From positions 62,001 to 126,000 of the IMG/VR virus record IMGVR_UViG_3300039183_000005: a stretch of 64,000 bases of DNA; one strand, written 5' to 3'. Position numbers and translations under genes: made by a program. The DNA comes from a virus. Under the pieces are notes generated by a model. That model searched no databases. It was given only the letters and a program-made list of their open reading frames with translations, and had not been told where the DNA came from. Below, in pieces: positions 51,308 through 59,590 of the stretch. How positions within the stretch are numbered: position 1 is the first letter of the stretch; every line of letters begins with the position of its first letter.

Positions 51308-52492
51308 CTAGTCAACCCAAATTGGTGCTTCTACAGTTTTCCCGTGTTTAGGATGTACCAAGAAAAATGTTTGTTGCGGTTTTTCAAACGGCGCTTTTAT
51401 ATTGATACTATATGGTCCATATCCGATAATAGACCCATTCCCAACGAAATTCTTGGCAGACAATCTTTGATGCCAATGGCCAAAAACGTCGATATCTGCT
51501 TTCCTACCCTTGTTCCATTCCGCAATGGCCTTATTGAGTGGAATGGTAATTCCTCCAACACCACCAGCATAACGAATATAATTACCATGATGAAACCTTA
51601 AATTATATCCATACACATTGAGGTAATTAAAATATCCTCTAGATAACTTAAATTCTACAGTATCAGATTGTTCATAATGAGACATGAGGAAGTTATATAT
51701 CAACCATTCAAAACTGTTTTCTACGCTGGTTGAAATTCTGATTTTTTTCGTTGTCCTACCATGATTTCCAATACTTGTAACTATAATTATCTTTTTAAAG
51801 CCACCATGTTCCACTAGAAAATTTATAGCAGAAATACACATTTTATAAACACCGATACTGGCTTCAACGGGAGATAGTGCGTTGCCCTCTATCAAATCTT
51901 CGTGGATATAACCACTAATTAAATCTCCACCAAGCCATAAAACTAAAGTATTAATATCTGACTTGCTTCTGCACATTTCAATTAGTTTTAGTCCATTCGT
52001 AAAAATATTATTGAATCTTTTTCCAGCTATTTCAATATTATATTCATTCAAGCCGTCTACCGTTTTCGGATCGACAGTTTCTTCGTAGTGTAAGTCTGAA
52101 CAACATAATACTGCGGTTGATTCTGATGATTTGCCATTTCTTACCACTTTGATTTCTTTGTGATTAATAAATTCCATATTTCTGCTGAACAAATCCATAG
52201 CACTAAGTCGTTGTTTCTGAGTGTCGAATATTCTTAAAAGTTCATCATATTTTCTTTGAAGTTCTCTTTTTTCTTTTGCTATAGATTTTAATTTAGAATC
52301 TAATCCAATTTGTTGGTCTGAAGACAACAATGGTGCTCCTGACACATATCCTTTGTCGATAGCTTTGTGATATCTGCCGCTTAGCGTTTTCCTTGCAATC
52401 CCAGTTTGCTTAGCCGCTTCTGTAATTGACCCGTATTTAGCAACCGCATCTACGGCTTCTTGCAAAATAATACGTTCACTATTCATCTGCAT
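51308..52492 (-). CDS. Metallophosphoesterase with N-terminal helix-turn-helix (394 aa)
   Basis: ATG 52492 is chosen because AGGCG lies just upstream. The first 50 residues form a helix-turn-helix (YGSITEAAKQTGIARKTLSG), followed by a coiled coil (LKSIAKEKRELQRKYDELL). The calcineurin-like core comprises VLCCSDLHYEE, VLWLGGDLISG, VTSIGNHGR, LRFHHGN and DVFGHWHQR, i.e. D-x-H, GGD, GNH, H and GHWH metal ligands. It may be a DNA-acting phosphoesterase, since the HTH suggests DNA binding; the exact substrate is unknown. Confidence 0.8.
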   Translation of the reverse strand: MQMNSERIILQEAVDAVAKYGSITEAAKQTGIARKTLSGRYHKAIDKGYVSGAPLLSSDQQIGLDSKLKSIAKEKRELQRKYDELLRIFDTQKQRLSAMDLFSRNMEFINHKEIKVVRNGKSSESTAVLCCSDLHYEETVDPKTVDGLNEYNIEIAGKRFNNIFTNGLKLIEMCRSKSDINTLVLWLGGDLISGYIHEDLIEGNALSPVEASIGVYKMCISAINFLVEHGGFKKIIIVTSIGNHGRTTKKIRISTSVENSFEWLIYNFLMSHYEQSDTVEFKLSRGYFNYLNVYGYNLRFHHGNYIRYAGGVGGITIPLNKAIAEWNKGRKADIDVFGHWHQRLSAKNFVGNGSIIGYGPYSINIKAPFEKPQQTFFLVHPKHGKTVEAPIWVD

Positions 52493-52505
52493 CAACGCCT
52501 TTCTT

Positions 52506-54281
52506 TTATCCTTCTATGTCGCATATTCCACTCGGGCAATCGTTTATTGCCGCTTCTTCTTTCATCTGCTTTAGGTATTGTTTTGCTTTTTCTAGTGGTA
52601 TTGGTACTAGCGGAGATTTCCCTCGACTGCCATCTCTGTACACAGTAATTCCTTTGAGTTTACCAATATATTGTCTTATTTCTTTCGATAATTTTTCGAC
52701 CGAATAATTAGCCGATAAATTAATTGTCTTTGATATAGAATTATCCACATGTCTTTGACAAATAGCCTGCATTGCTAGGTGATCTTCTGGTACAATATCA
52801 TGGGCACATTGAAAATGTTTTGTATCTCTATTAGTTTCCAAAAACTTTTTTAATAATGGATGCACTACCACTTCGACAGCCCCATCTCTTTTGCCGTTAT
52901 TATGCATATCTTTATGTTTATTAAAACGCCGTTCATAAACTGGTTGAAACAATGGTTCTATGCCAGACGAACAACCAGCCATAATAGATGTTGTACCGGT
53001 AGGAGCAATGCAAAGTAAAGCGCAATTACGAAGACCATGTTCTTTGATAAGACGATGATGTCTTCGCGGAAGACATTTTTTAACAAACCCTGTTTTTATA
53101 TGTTTGTTCGCATCAAATGCGTGAAATGATCCCTTTTCGATTGCCAAAGTAATACTTGCGTGATAAGCCTGTTTTTTTATAAAGTCCATCATTTTATCTA
53201 CGATATCTCTTGCTGCTTGACTAGAATATTTCATACCTAACTCTAATAGCATATCATGAAGACCCATCACCCCAAGACCAATACGACGATGGTTTTCTGA
53301 CGTTTCCTGAATAACTGGAAGTGGATAATTATTTTGATCTAATACGTTATCTAAAAATCGCACACCCATGGCCACTGTTTCTTCTAATAAATCCCAATCA
53401 ATTTTACCATTAATAATATGTGTATGAAGATTAATTGCCCCAAGGCAACAACATCCATATTCTTCCAAAGTTACTTCGCCACATGGATTAGTTGAAGAAA
53501 ATTCTCCACCTGATACATAAGCAATTGTGTTTTGTTCATTGATCAAACTAACATTCAAAAATCCAGGATCACCATTTCTCCATGCATTTTGAATAATTTT
53601 ATTCCAAATATCTTTAACTTCAATTTTCCCTCTTTCTTCTCCATGCCACCTGAAAACTATTTCACCATCCTCATCCAACAGTTTAAGAAATTCATTGTCA
53701 ATAAGTACAGAAATGTTGGCATTATTCAATTCTTTATTGTCAAGTTTTGCTTCTAAAAATTCCAACAAATCAGGGTGTCTCCAATCCAAACAATAAAGTA
53801 GAGCTGATCTCCTACCTCCTCCCTCCCTCAACTCATTGCAAATACCATTAATTGCCCTCATTAAACTAACTGAACCAGTAGCCTCACCGCCCGTACCTCT
53901 GATTTTAGTACCTCTTGGTCTTATTTTCGAAAAATTAAGTCCAACGCCGCCACCGGTGCCAGAAATAATAGTGACATTTCGTAGAGCATCCCCCCATCCT
54001 TCTCGACTATCATTAACAGGAATCACAAAGCAACCAAGCATTTGTCCTCTTGGTCGTCCAGCGCCTCTCCAAATTCTACCGCCAGGAGAGAAACGATTTG
54101 TTTGTAATATGTCTAAAAATCTCGTAAAATATTCATCTCGCTTAGTTCCCATCTCTGCATCTGCAATCGTACGAGCGACACGTTCACATGCTTGGGAAAA
54201 TGTTTCTTCTTCGTGAATAGCGTATCTATCTTGAAAAATCTTTAAGGCAAATCCTTGCGGTGAATATTTTGCGATACTCAA
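52506..54281 (-). CDS. Adenosylcobalamin-dependent (class II) ribonucleotide reductase (591 aa)
   Basis: It starts at TTG 54281, 8 bases after GGAGGG; no ATG occurs before the conserved region. FSPGGRIWRGAG, SGTGGGVGLNFSKIR, TNPCGEVTLEEYGCCCLG, IAPTGTTSIMAG and YRDGSRG are class II NrdJ motifs, including the NPCGE radical-site region. The C-terminal CPSGIC supplies the shuttle Cys pair. No small subunit is needed. Vitamin B12 must come from the host. It makes dNTPs for phage replication. Confidence 0.9.
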   Translation of the reverse strand: MSIAKYSPQGFALKIFQDRYAIHEEETFSQACERVARTIADAEMGTKRDEYFTRFLDILQTNRFSPGGRIWRGAGRPRGQMLGCFVIPVNDSREGWGDALRNVTIISGTGGGVGLNFSKIRPRGTKIRGTGGEATGSVSLMRAINGICNELREGGGRRSALLYCLDWRHPDLLEFLEAKLDNKELNNANISVLIDNEFLKLLDEDGEIVFRWHGEERGKIEVKDIWNKIIQNAWRNGDPGFLNVSLINEQNTIAYVSGGEFSSTNPCGEVTLEEYGCCCLGAINLHTHIINGKIDWDLLEETVAMGVRFLDNVLDQNNYPLPVIQETSENHRRIGLGVMGLHDMLLELGMKYSSQAARDIVDKMMDFIKKQAYHASITLAIEKGSFHAFDANKHIKTGFVKKCLPRRHHRLIKEHGLRNCALLCIAPTGTTSIMAGCSSGIEPLFQPVYERRFNKHKDMHNNGKRDGAVEVVVHPLLKKFLETNRDTKHFQCAHDIVPEDHLAMQAICQRHVDNSISKTINLSANYSVEKLSKEIRQYIGKLKGITVYRDGSRGKSPLVPIPLEKAKQYLKQMKEEAAINDCPSGICDIEG

Positions 54282-54916
54282 CTATTAATCCCTCCTTCTA
54301 TGTGTATGCTTCCTGTGCTATCTTGACAATCGTATTCTGGTTGGTCTGAATTAGGTTGCTGCTTTAAATATGATGTGACTGCTTTCCGAAATGGTTTTAT
54401 AAAATGATTATAATGTCGCTGATATCTGGTGTATGATTGAGAGTCTGCAATTCGTAAAGCAAACCAATCTTTGATATTTACTGGTCCTACCTCTGCGACA
54501 AATTTTCGTATTGTTTTTTCTTTCATATCTATACTCACGTCGTACATATGTGTTCGAACCAAACGCATTATTTTATCTGTTAAATTTGCTGATGTTTTCC
54601 ATTCTGCAAGTTTAACCTTCGCTATGTTGGTTGATTCTTCGGCATGACCAGGAAATCTCGACTTAGAATTATCATCAATCATAAATACTTTACACTTACC
54701 TAGATCATGAAATAAGCCAGACAACAAAGTGACTGGGGTTTTAGGTTCGATTAAATCTATAACCAACATTGTATGTTCCCAAACCGATTGGCCATTTTGT
54801 TGAATAATCGAACGACTATTTTCCAGCTCTGGGAATTCTATATTAGATGTAATCCAGTAATCACTAGGTAAATCCGAAGTTGTCATTCCATTAATAATTT
54901 CGTCTATTTTGTTCAT
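54278..54916 (-). CDS. HD-domain phosphohydrolase (212 aa)
   Basis: SVWEHTMLVIDLI supplies the first His, LLSGLFHDLGKCKVF the H-D pair, FPGHAEESTNIAK the next His, and WFALRIADSQSY the distal Asp, as in HDIG/CCA-adding-enzyme-type HD domains. The metal-binding set looks complete. Substrate is unknown: nucleotide or phosphate ester. It overlaps both the protease and the RNR genes by 4 bases. Confidence 0.75.
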   Translation of the reverse strand: MNKIDEIINGMTTSDLPSDYWITSNIEFPELENSRSIIQQNGQSVWEHTMLVIDLIEPKTPVTLLSGLFHDLGKCKVFMIDDNSKSRFPGHAEESTNIAKVKLAEWKTSANLTDKIMRLVRTHMYDVSIDMKEKTIRKFVAEVGPVNIKDWFALRIADSQSYTRYQRHYNHFIKPFRKAVTSYLKQQPNSDQPEYDCQDSTGSIHIEGGINS

Positions 54917-55749
54917 TGACGAGATACCATATTTTGATTTATAAAATCTTTTGCCACTCCGACAGAAATAGCACGTGCTAAGTGCGGAATAATTTGGCCA
55001 TTACCAGCAACAACAACTCTAAATGGAATACCAATCATATAATAATGTTCATCATATTTTTTAAATAATCCACCACCACTTGATCCTGGAGTAATTTGGG
55101 CTGTGTTACCATAAATAGTCCATTCTTTTTCATTATTTTTCCCCGTAATTATTTGTGAGATAATTCCAGTTGTTGGTATAGGGCCACGTCCAAGCTGGCA
55201 CCCTATTGCAAATACCTCATCGAAAACACGTACTTTATTAAGCATATCTTCGTCTGCGATTTTGGCTACTGCAAATTTATATTGAGCACGAAATGATAAT
55301 AGTGCAAAATCATATTGCTTGTCCTCAGCAATCACTACTGCGTCATAGTGAAACAAATTTAAATTTGTGTGATCGAAAGCTGTTATATTGCAACCAGTAT
55401 CTATTTTTTTTGTTTCTATGACACCTGTTAGTGAATTAACTTTTAGTAGAATTATCATAAATCTACTATTGGTAATATGGGCGTTGGTTAGCACAATGTA
55501 TTCAAATGTTTCATCGATATCTGTTGTAAAACAATTAATAATAATTCCAGAACCACTACCAATACGAGTGCGCACTGAGACTGTTGTATCTCGCATTTCC
55601 AGTTGTTTAAGTGCTATTTTGTCAATTTTTATGGAAGTTTTTGTTGTATTATTTTTGTTAACACCAGCTTTGGTTATAGTGATAGAACCAATATACAAAA
55701 ATATGCCTAGAATTAATATGAAACTTATATACCACTTTGATCTATTCAT
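54913..55749 (-). CDS. Membrane-anchored or exported trypsin-like serine protease (278 aa)
   Basis: ATG 55749 (MNRSKWYISFILILGIFLYI) is chosen because GGGGATAAAC precedes it. The first 30 residues are a signal anchor. The S1 protease triad is in IVLTNAHITNS (His), YDFALLSFRA (Asp) and TPGSSGGGLF (Ser); a GSGSGIIINCF strand opens the barrel. It would act outside the cytoplasmic membrane. A phage-encoded exported trypsin-like protease next to a lipoprotein suggests a role at the host envelope, such as exclusion or lysis, by inference. Confidence 0.8.
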   Translation of the reverse strand: MNRSKWYISFILILGIFLYIGSITITKAGVNKNNTTKTSIKIDKIALKQLEMRDTTVSVRTRIGSGSGIIINCFTTDIDETFEYIVLTNAHITNSRFMIILLKVNSLTGVIETKKIDTGCNITAFDHTNLNLFHYDAVVIAEDKQYDFALLSFRAQYKFAVAKIADEDMLNKVRVFDEVFAIGCQLGRGPIPTTGIISQIITGKNNEKEWTIYGNTAQITPGSSGGGLFKKYDEHYYMIGIPFRVVVAGNGQIIPHLARAISVGVAKDFINQNMVSRQ

Positions 55750-55819
55750 AATGTTTATCCCCACAGCAATAAAAATTAAAATATCAAATATTAATAATAA
55801 TTATACAAAGTGTGTCAAA

Positions 55820-56266
55820 TTATTCAGAAAATTCATCTACCGCAGTAAGTGCCCCGTCGATAGCAGAGTAAATTAGAGATATAACTAATTCTTGATTTTC
55901 AGTAACATCTATGTTGGCAGATCGTAAATATCTTTCAATAACATCGATAATTGTTAATCCATAAATTTGACATTCATGTGGAAGCATTTCGTAAACCAAT
56001 TTTCTTGCACCAGCAAAATTTGGATTACCGGGCACCGCAAGCAAATCCCGCAAAGCAATTAAATATTTTTTAATTAGTTCTATATCATCTGGTGTTATTT
56101 CTGACTCAGTTAATGCTATACGAGTTGCTATTTTTGAAAACATGTTGATATCAATCTTAAGCTGTGCGACATTGTTTTGCCATCCATTATTATTGGATAT
56201 AGCGCAACCAATTATTGGAACAGATATAAATATTGATAAAACAAAAATAATCAGCCACTTCTTCAT
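55820..56266 (-). CDS. Putative lipoprotein (148 aa)
   Basis: MKKWLIIFVLSIFISVPIIG followed by CAIS is a signal peptide with a lipobox whose Cys21 would be lipidated. The mature part is helical (FSKIATRIALTESE, LIKKYLIALRDLLAVPG, YGLTIIDVIERYL). AGGAAGG lies upstream of ATG 56266. No family recognised. It directly precedes the exported protease in the operon. Confidence 0.65.
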   Translation of the reverse strand: MKKWLIIFVLSIFISVPIIGCAISNNNGWQNNVAQLKIDINMFSKIATRIALTESEITPDDIELIKKYLIALRDLLAVPGNPNFAGARKLVYEMLPHECQIYGLTIIDVIERYLRSANIDVTENQELVISLIYSAIDGALTAVDEFSE

Positions 56267-56328
56267 TTTTTACACCTTCCTATTAATTAAGCAATAGATT
56301 AACTCACTAAAAATTTATACACAATATA

Positions 56329-56658
56329 TCAATCATTTGGTTGATTTCTTTGCCACCTTTCACGACGTCTGTTCTTGGCTCGTTGATTTTCATTTTCTTC
56401 TTTTTGACGACCATATCTCCACGTACGTTTTTGTCGCTTTGTTCCACCAGGATTTATGGTTAGAGGATCAATCTGATAACAAGCTATACATTCAACCTCG
56501 CCACTTTTTGGATTTCTGTGGGCTTCCCTACATATTCCTTTGCACTTTGACTTATAGCCATCCCCGCAAGCACATAAGTCTACACCCACCAACCGCCTAA
56601 GTCGTTCAAATTTCTTCTTTTCTCTCTTTATTTTATTGCGCCCTCTTTCATTAGCCAT
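56329..56658 (-). CDS. Basic Cys-rich protein (109 aa)
   Basis: A very basic N-terminus (RGRNKIKREKKKFERLRRL) is followed by CACGDGYKSKCKGICREAHR and CIACYQ, six cysteines plus a histidine that could hold two zinc ions, then a basic Arg/Glu tail. Likely nucleic acid binding. GAGGTG precedes ATG 56658. No family recognised. Confidence 0.5.
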   Translation of the reverse strand: MANERGRNKIKREKKKFERLRRLVGVDLCACGDGYKSKCKGICREAHRNPKSGEVECIACYQIDPLTINPGGTKRQKRTWRYGRQKEENENQRAKNRRRERWQRNQPND

Positions 56659-56667
56659 AATTCATTT

Positions 56668-57174
56668 TCACCTCACAACACATACACGTCTCATTTTTCC
56701 AATCGCCCTTTCTCGAATGCGACATACTGTGGACGGAACGATATTTTGTTCAAGTGATACTTCCCTAATAGTTTTATCACCAAAAAATAGCCCATAAATT
56801 ATAGCTCGCTCATTGTCGCTAAGAAATGATATTAATTCCTCCACCATTATGCGCATATTTACATCAACGACAGGACTGGCTATGTCAAAAGCAGAATCAA
56901 TTGATACAATTTGGATACGTTTGGCCCTTTTTTCTGCGTCTAACATATGCATAAATAAACCATGTATTCTGCCATAAACAAAAGTTAAAAAAGAACCGCC
57001 TTGGCAATAACAAATCATACATTTTAATAATTCATCATTAGCTTTTGCTCTAAATTCTTCTGCCTGCAATCGATTAGATGCAATTCGAAATGCCAATTTG
57101 TTAATAAGTGGAGCATATTGCGAACAAGCAAAAGCGAAATATTGCTTTGTTATACGACGTTGTTGTTTTATCAT
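56668..57174 (-). CDS. Sigma-70-like RNA polymerase sigma factor (168 aa)
   Basis: Region 2 is represented by EEFRAKANDELLKCMICYC, SFLTFVYGRIHGLFMHMLDAE and KRAKRIQIVSIDS; region 4 is clear: LSDNERAIIYGLFFGDKTI then REVSLEQNIVPSTVCRIRERA and IGKMRR, a helix-turn-helix with the LS..ER opening typical of sigma-70 factors. Length fits an ECF-like or phage late sigma factor. It overlaps clpP by 4 bases. It may direct host RNA polymerase to the GRAACA-TATAAT promoters; this is inference. Confidence 0.75.
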   Translation of the reverse strand: MIKQQRRITKQYFAFACSQYAPLINKLAFRIASNRLQAEEFRAKANDELLKCMICYCQGGSFLTFVYGRIHGLFMHMLDAEKRAKRIQIVSIDSAFDIASPVVDVNMRIMVEELISFLSDNERAIIYGLFFGDKTIREVSLEQNIVPSTVCRIRERAIGKMRRVCVVR

Positions 57175-57824
57175 ATTTTAAATCTCTTATTAATGTTTTG
57201 TTCCATTCGTGGAGTCCATATTCCGTCAATAAGCCCTATTTTAATTGCCTGTCTAGGAGACATCCATTCGGTTTCATTCATTAGTTTAGTCAATTGTTTA
57301 ACTGTTAATTCAGTTCTTCTAGCTAATGATGCAACTTTTCGACTATAATCTTCTTCTACATGACCTGTCATCTTCGAATGTCTTTCGATTGATTCTGTCT
57401 GATTTTGTATAATCACTGAATGCAACATCATCGATGAATTTGTTGTAGCATAACGACAACCTTTTGTTCCGAATGCTGCTATCATGGCTGCCATTGAATG
57501 AGCTTGACCACGAACAATTGTATATATAGGACAACTACACGCTAACATTTGATCAATAATAGCATAGCCAGATGCCATACAGCCACCAGGGCTGTGAATA
57601 TATATATATATTGGTTCTTTTAGTAGCGAAAAGAGTTGTAAATAATTACAAATATGCGTAGATGTTATTTCATTAATTTCGCCAACAATAGAAAGCCTGC
57701 GTGTCCTTACAAGAAATTCTTCAATTATTTCATCGACACTAATTGGGATTGATGAATTTGTGTCACTTTCATACTTGTCACAATACTCATGATCATCTTG
57801 ATTTTTACCTTTATTAAACTTCAC
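57171..57824 (-). CDS. ClpP-like protease (217 aa)
   Basis: GTG 57824 is chosen because GGAG stands 6 bases before it; another GTG at 57860 lacks a site. RRLSIVGEINEITSTHICNY, YIYIHSPGGCMASGYAI, VRGQAHSMAAMIAAFG (catalytic Ser in the G-x-A-x-S-M context) and SSMMLHSVI (catalytic His) are ClpP motifs. In place of the usual Asp loop it has NETEWMSPRQAIKIGLID, so the Asp of the triad is not obvious. Phage ClpP proteins usually act in prohead maturation, but here the gene lies with early-type genes. It overlaps the recombinase by 11 bases. Confidence 0.85.
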   Translation of the reverse strand: MKFNKGKNQDDHEYCDKYESDTNSSIPISVDEIIEEFLVRTRRLSIVGEINEITSTHICNYLQLFSLLKEPIYIYIHSPGGCMASGYAIIDQMLACSCPIYTIVRGQAHSMAAMIAAFGTKGCRYATTNSSMMLHSVIIQNQTESIERHSKMTGHVEEDYSRKVASLARRTELTVKQLTKLMNETEWMSPRQAIKIGLIDGIWTPRMEQNINKRFKI

Positions 57825-58698
57825 TTTTGTCTCCAAATGGGTGATATTTTTTATGGACACCTATAAGTTTATTACTATCTATTGCAAGATAAGTTTGTGT
57901 TGTCGATAAGTATTGATGGCCCAACAGGGCTTGTATTAGTTCTAAATCTATATTGCGATTCATTAATTCTGTTGCACAACTTCTGCGCAACATATGTGCT
58001 GTAGTATGTCTTATGCCAGCCCGACGAGAAATAGATACTAACATATCGCTGATAGCGCGACGTGTCATTCGTTGTCCGTTTGATTTTACGAATACCGCAG
58101 TGGTTTTTGATTGACGGCCAGAATTTAAATACAATTTAATTGCTTCGGCACATCGCCAAGTTGTCGGAACCACCCTATCTCGACCACCCTTACCACGAAC
58201 ACGTATTTCACGTTTATTCAGATTAACGTCTTTGATATCTAAATTACACAATTCAGATACACGAAGACCACTGTGGTACATAGTTAATATAATAGCGATA
58301 TCACGGCGAATGTTAGTTGTTCTGCATGTGGATAAACGCTTTTCCACAGTGGCCACAAGAATATCCACATCTTTAGAATCCAATGCATTTGGTATTCTCC
58401 TGTTTATACGTATTGAGTCTATAGCATCGATGGTTCGAGAACTTAATAAGCCAAGACTTATGAGATGATGATATAAACATCTTATCGACATGCATTTTCT
58501 GCGAATTGTTGTTGGCTTATATCCAAGACTGCGAAGATGGCCCATAAAAGTTTCCACTAGTTGGGCAGTCAATTTTTGTGTTCCGCTAAAGTCGAGAAAT
58601 TCTTTGGCATCTTTTGTGTACGCAGATAGCGTTTCCTGTGTCAAACAAAGTTCAGTACGAATGTATGTTTCAAATCCATCCATAATTGCTGTGGACAT
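57814..58698 (-). CDS. Tyrosine recombinase, XerC/D-like (294 aa)
   Basis: The N-terminal SAM-like domain (FETYIRTELCLTQETLSAYT, FMGHLRSLGYKPTTIRRK) precedes the catalytic domain with MYHSGLRVSELCNL (Arg), RGKGGRDRVVP (Lys), TTAHMLRRSCATELM (H-x-x-R), LIQALLGHQYL (His) and STTQTYL (Tyr nucleophile). All catalytic residues are present. It is the first gene behind promoter P1. It may resolve genome multimers or integrate; no attachment site was identified. Confidence 0.9.
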   Translation of the reverse strand: MSTAIMDGFETYIRTELCLTQETLSAYTKDAKEFLDFSGTQKLTAQLVETFMGHLRSLGYKPTTIRRKCMSIRCLYHHLISLGLLSSRTIDAIDSIRINRRIPNALDSKDVDILVATVEKRLSTCRTTNIRRDIAIILTMYHSGLRVSELCNLDIKDVNLNKREIRVRGKGGRDRVVPTTWRCAEAIKLYLNSGRQSKTTAVFVKSNGQRMTRRAISDMLVSISRRAGIRHTTAHMLRRSCATELMNRNIDLELIQALLGHQYLSTTQTYLAIDSNKLIGVHKKYHPFGDKSEV

Positions 58699-58714
58699 TA
58701 CAATTTCTCATTCT

Positions 58715-58743
58715 ATTATACGAACAACCGGGGTGTTTGTTCC
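58715..58743 (-). promoter_or_regulatory. Promoter P1 (GGAACA - 17 - TATAAT) with an internal dyad
   Basis: Minus strand: GGAACA (58743-58738), 17 bases, TATAAT (58720-58715). A perfect 6-bp inverted repeat, GAACAA (58722-58727 on plus) and TTGTTC (58737-58742), with a 9-base gap, overlaps the -35 box and abuts the -10 box, a natural operator position. Transcription would begin near 58708, about 10 bases before the recombinase start. The TTTAT found upstream in the other three promoters is less clear here (AATATAC). Confidence 0.65.
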
Positions 58744-58762
58744 GTATATTTTCTTTTTTTCT

Positions 58763-59590
58763 CTATGCTCTACGGTAAATCGATTCAATTCCTTTTGTTC
58801 CATCGTCTAACACAACTTCTTTCATTCCATGAACAAAAAGCGGAGCTTTATCTTGTAAAATACGAAACACTTTAACCGCTAATTTTCTAATTTCAACATC
58901 TGCTGCTGGATTTGCTCGAAGTTCTATAAGATGACGAACCGCCCTAGCATTCATTGTAACACCGATTTTAGTTTCTGTCGCATTCGGAAGTACCGATCTT
59001 GCAGCTTGACGAGCTTTCTTTCTACGCTCAAGCTTACTCGAAATATCGGCATACATATCAGATAATTTACTGGTTAATTCTTCGTAAAGTTGCTTTGATC
59101 GTTCGCAATGCTCTGTCCACTCGCGATATGCATCTGGGTCTGCTTCCGCCAACTCTTGAATCGCTGGCGGAATTATGAAGGATACGTTGGATGAATCTAC
59201 ATAACGCTGACTTAATTGTGAGTATCCAACTCCTATTCGATGCCTTACTAGTTCGTGTGTTAAACTTCTACTTACATTCCATATCGCGAAATTAAATGTC
59301 GCATGTTCAAGGCAGGCACCATGAAAAGACTCTATAAGATTTTTAACATGATCATCATGACATCTCCCCTTTGCTGTCTCGCCCTTTTTCGGCCAAGACT
59401 GGTAACACATTCTACCGTTAAATTCTACTAACCATTCTCCATCATTGTCCCCAAGACTCATCATAGATTTTATATTGTCTTCAAATTCTTTCCATTCATA
59501 TCCATGTTCATCAAGGAATTTCATAATTCCATCAATTTCGATAATAGGCTTCCCTATCATTTCTACTCTTGGTTCTGTTACAAAAGACAT
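58763..59590 (-). CDS. thyX: Flavin-dependent thymidylate synthase (275 aa)
   Basis: WLVEFNGRMCYQSW, CLEHATFNFAIWNVSRS, LTHELVRHRIGVGYSQLSQR and LRANPAADVEIRKLA are ThyX regions. The signature is RHR-IGVGYSQL-S, with eight residues between RHR and S where the common motif has seven. A ~45-residue helical insert (YREWTEHCERSKQLYEEL) is usual for actinobacterial and phage forms. It makes dTMP from dUMP with FAD and folate. AAAGGAGAAC precedes ATG 59590. Confidence 0.9.
   Translation of the reverse strand: MSFVTEPRVEMIGKPIIEIDGIMKFLDEHGYEWKEFEDNIKSMMSLGDNDGEWLVEFNGRMCYQSWPKKGETAKGRCHDDHVKNLIESFHGACLEHATFNFAIWNVSRSLTHELVRHRIGVGYSQLSQRYVDSSNVSFIIPPAIQELAEADPDAYREWTEHCERSKQLYEELTSKLSDMYADISSKLERRKKARQAARSVLPNATETKIGVTMNARAVRHLIELRANPAADVEIRKLAVKVFRILQDKAPLFVHGMKEVVLDDGTKGIESIYRRA

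Noticed and set aside
54278-54916. HD protein as DatZ of a 2-aminoadenine (Z) genome
   Set aside because: The motif order fits HDIG/CCA-type HD domains rather than DatZ, and PurZ is absent from the window.
55798-55830. TTGACA and TATAAT near the lipoprotein end as a promoter for the protease
   Set aside because: The two boxes are only seven bases apart and fall within and just after the lipoprotein coding sequence; no GRAACA box at 17 bases.
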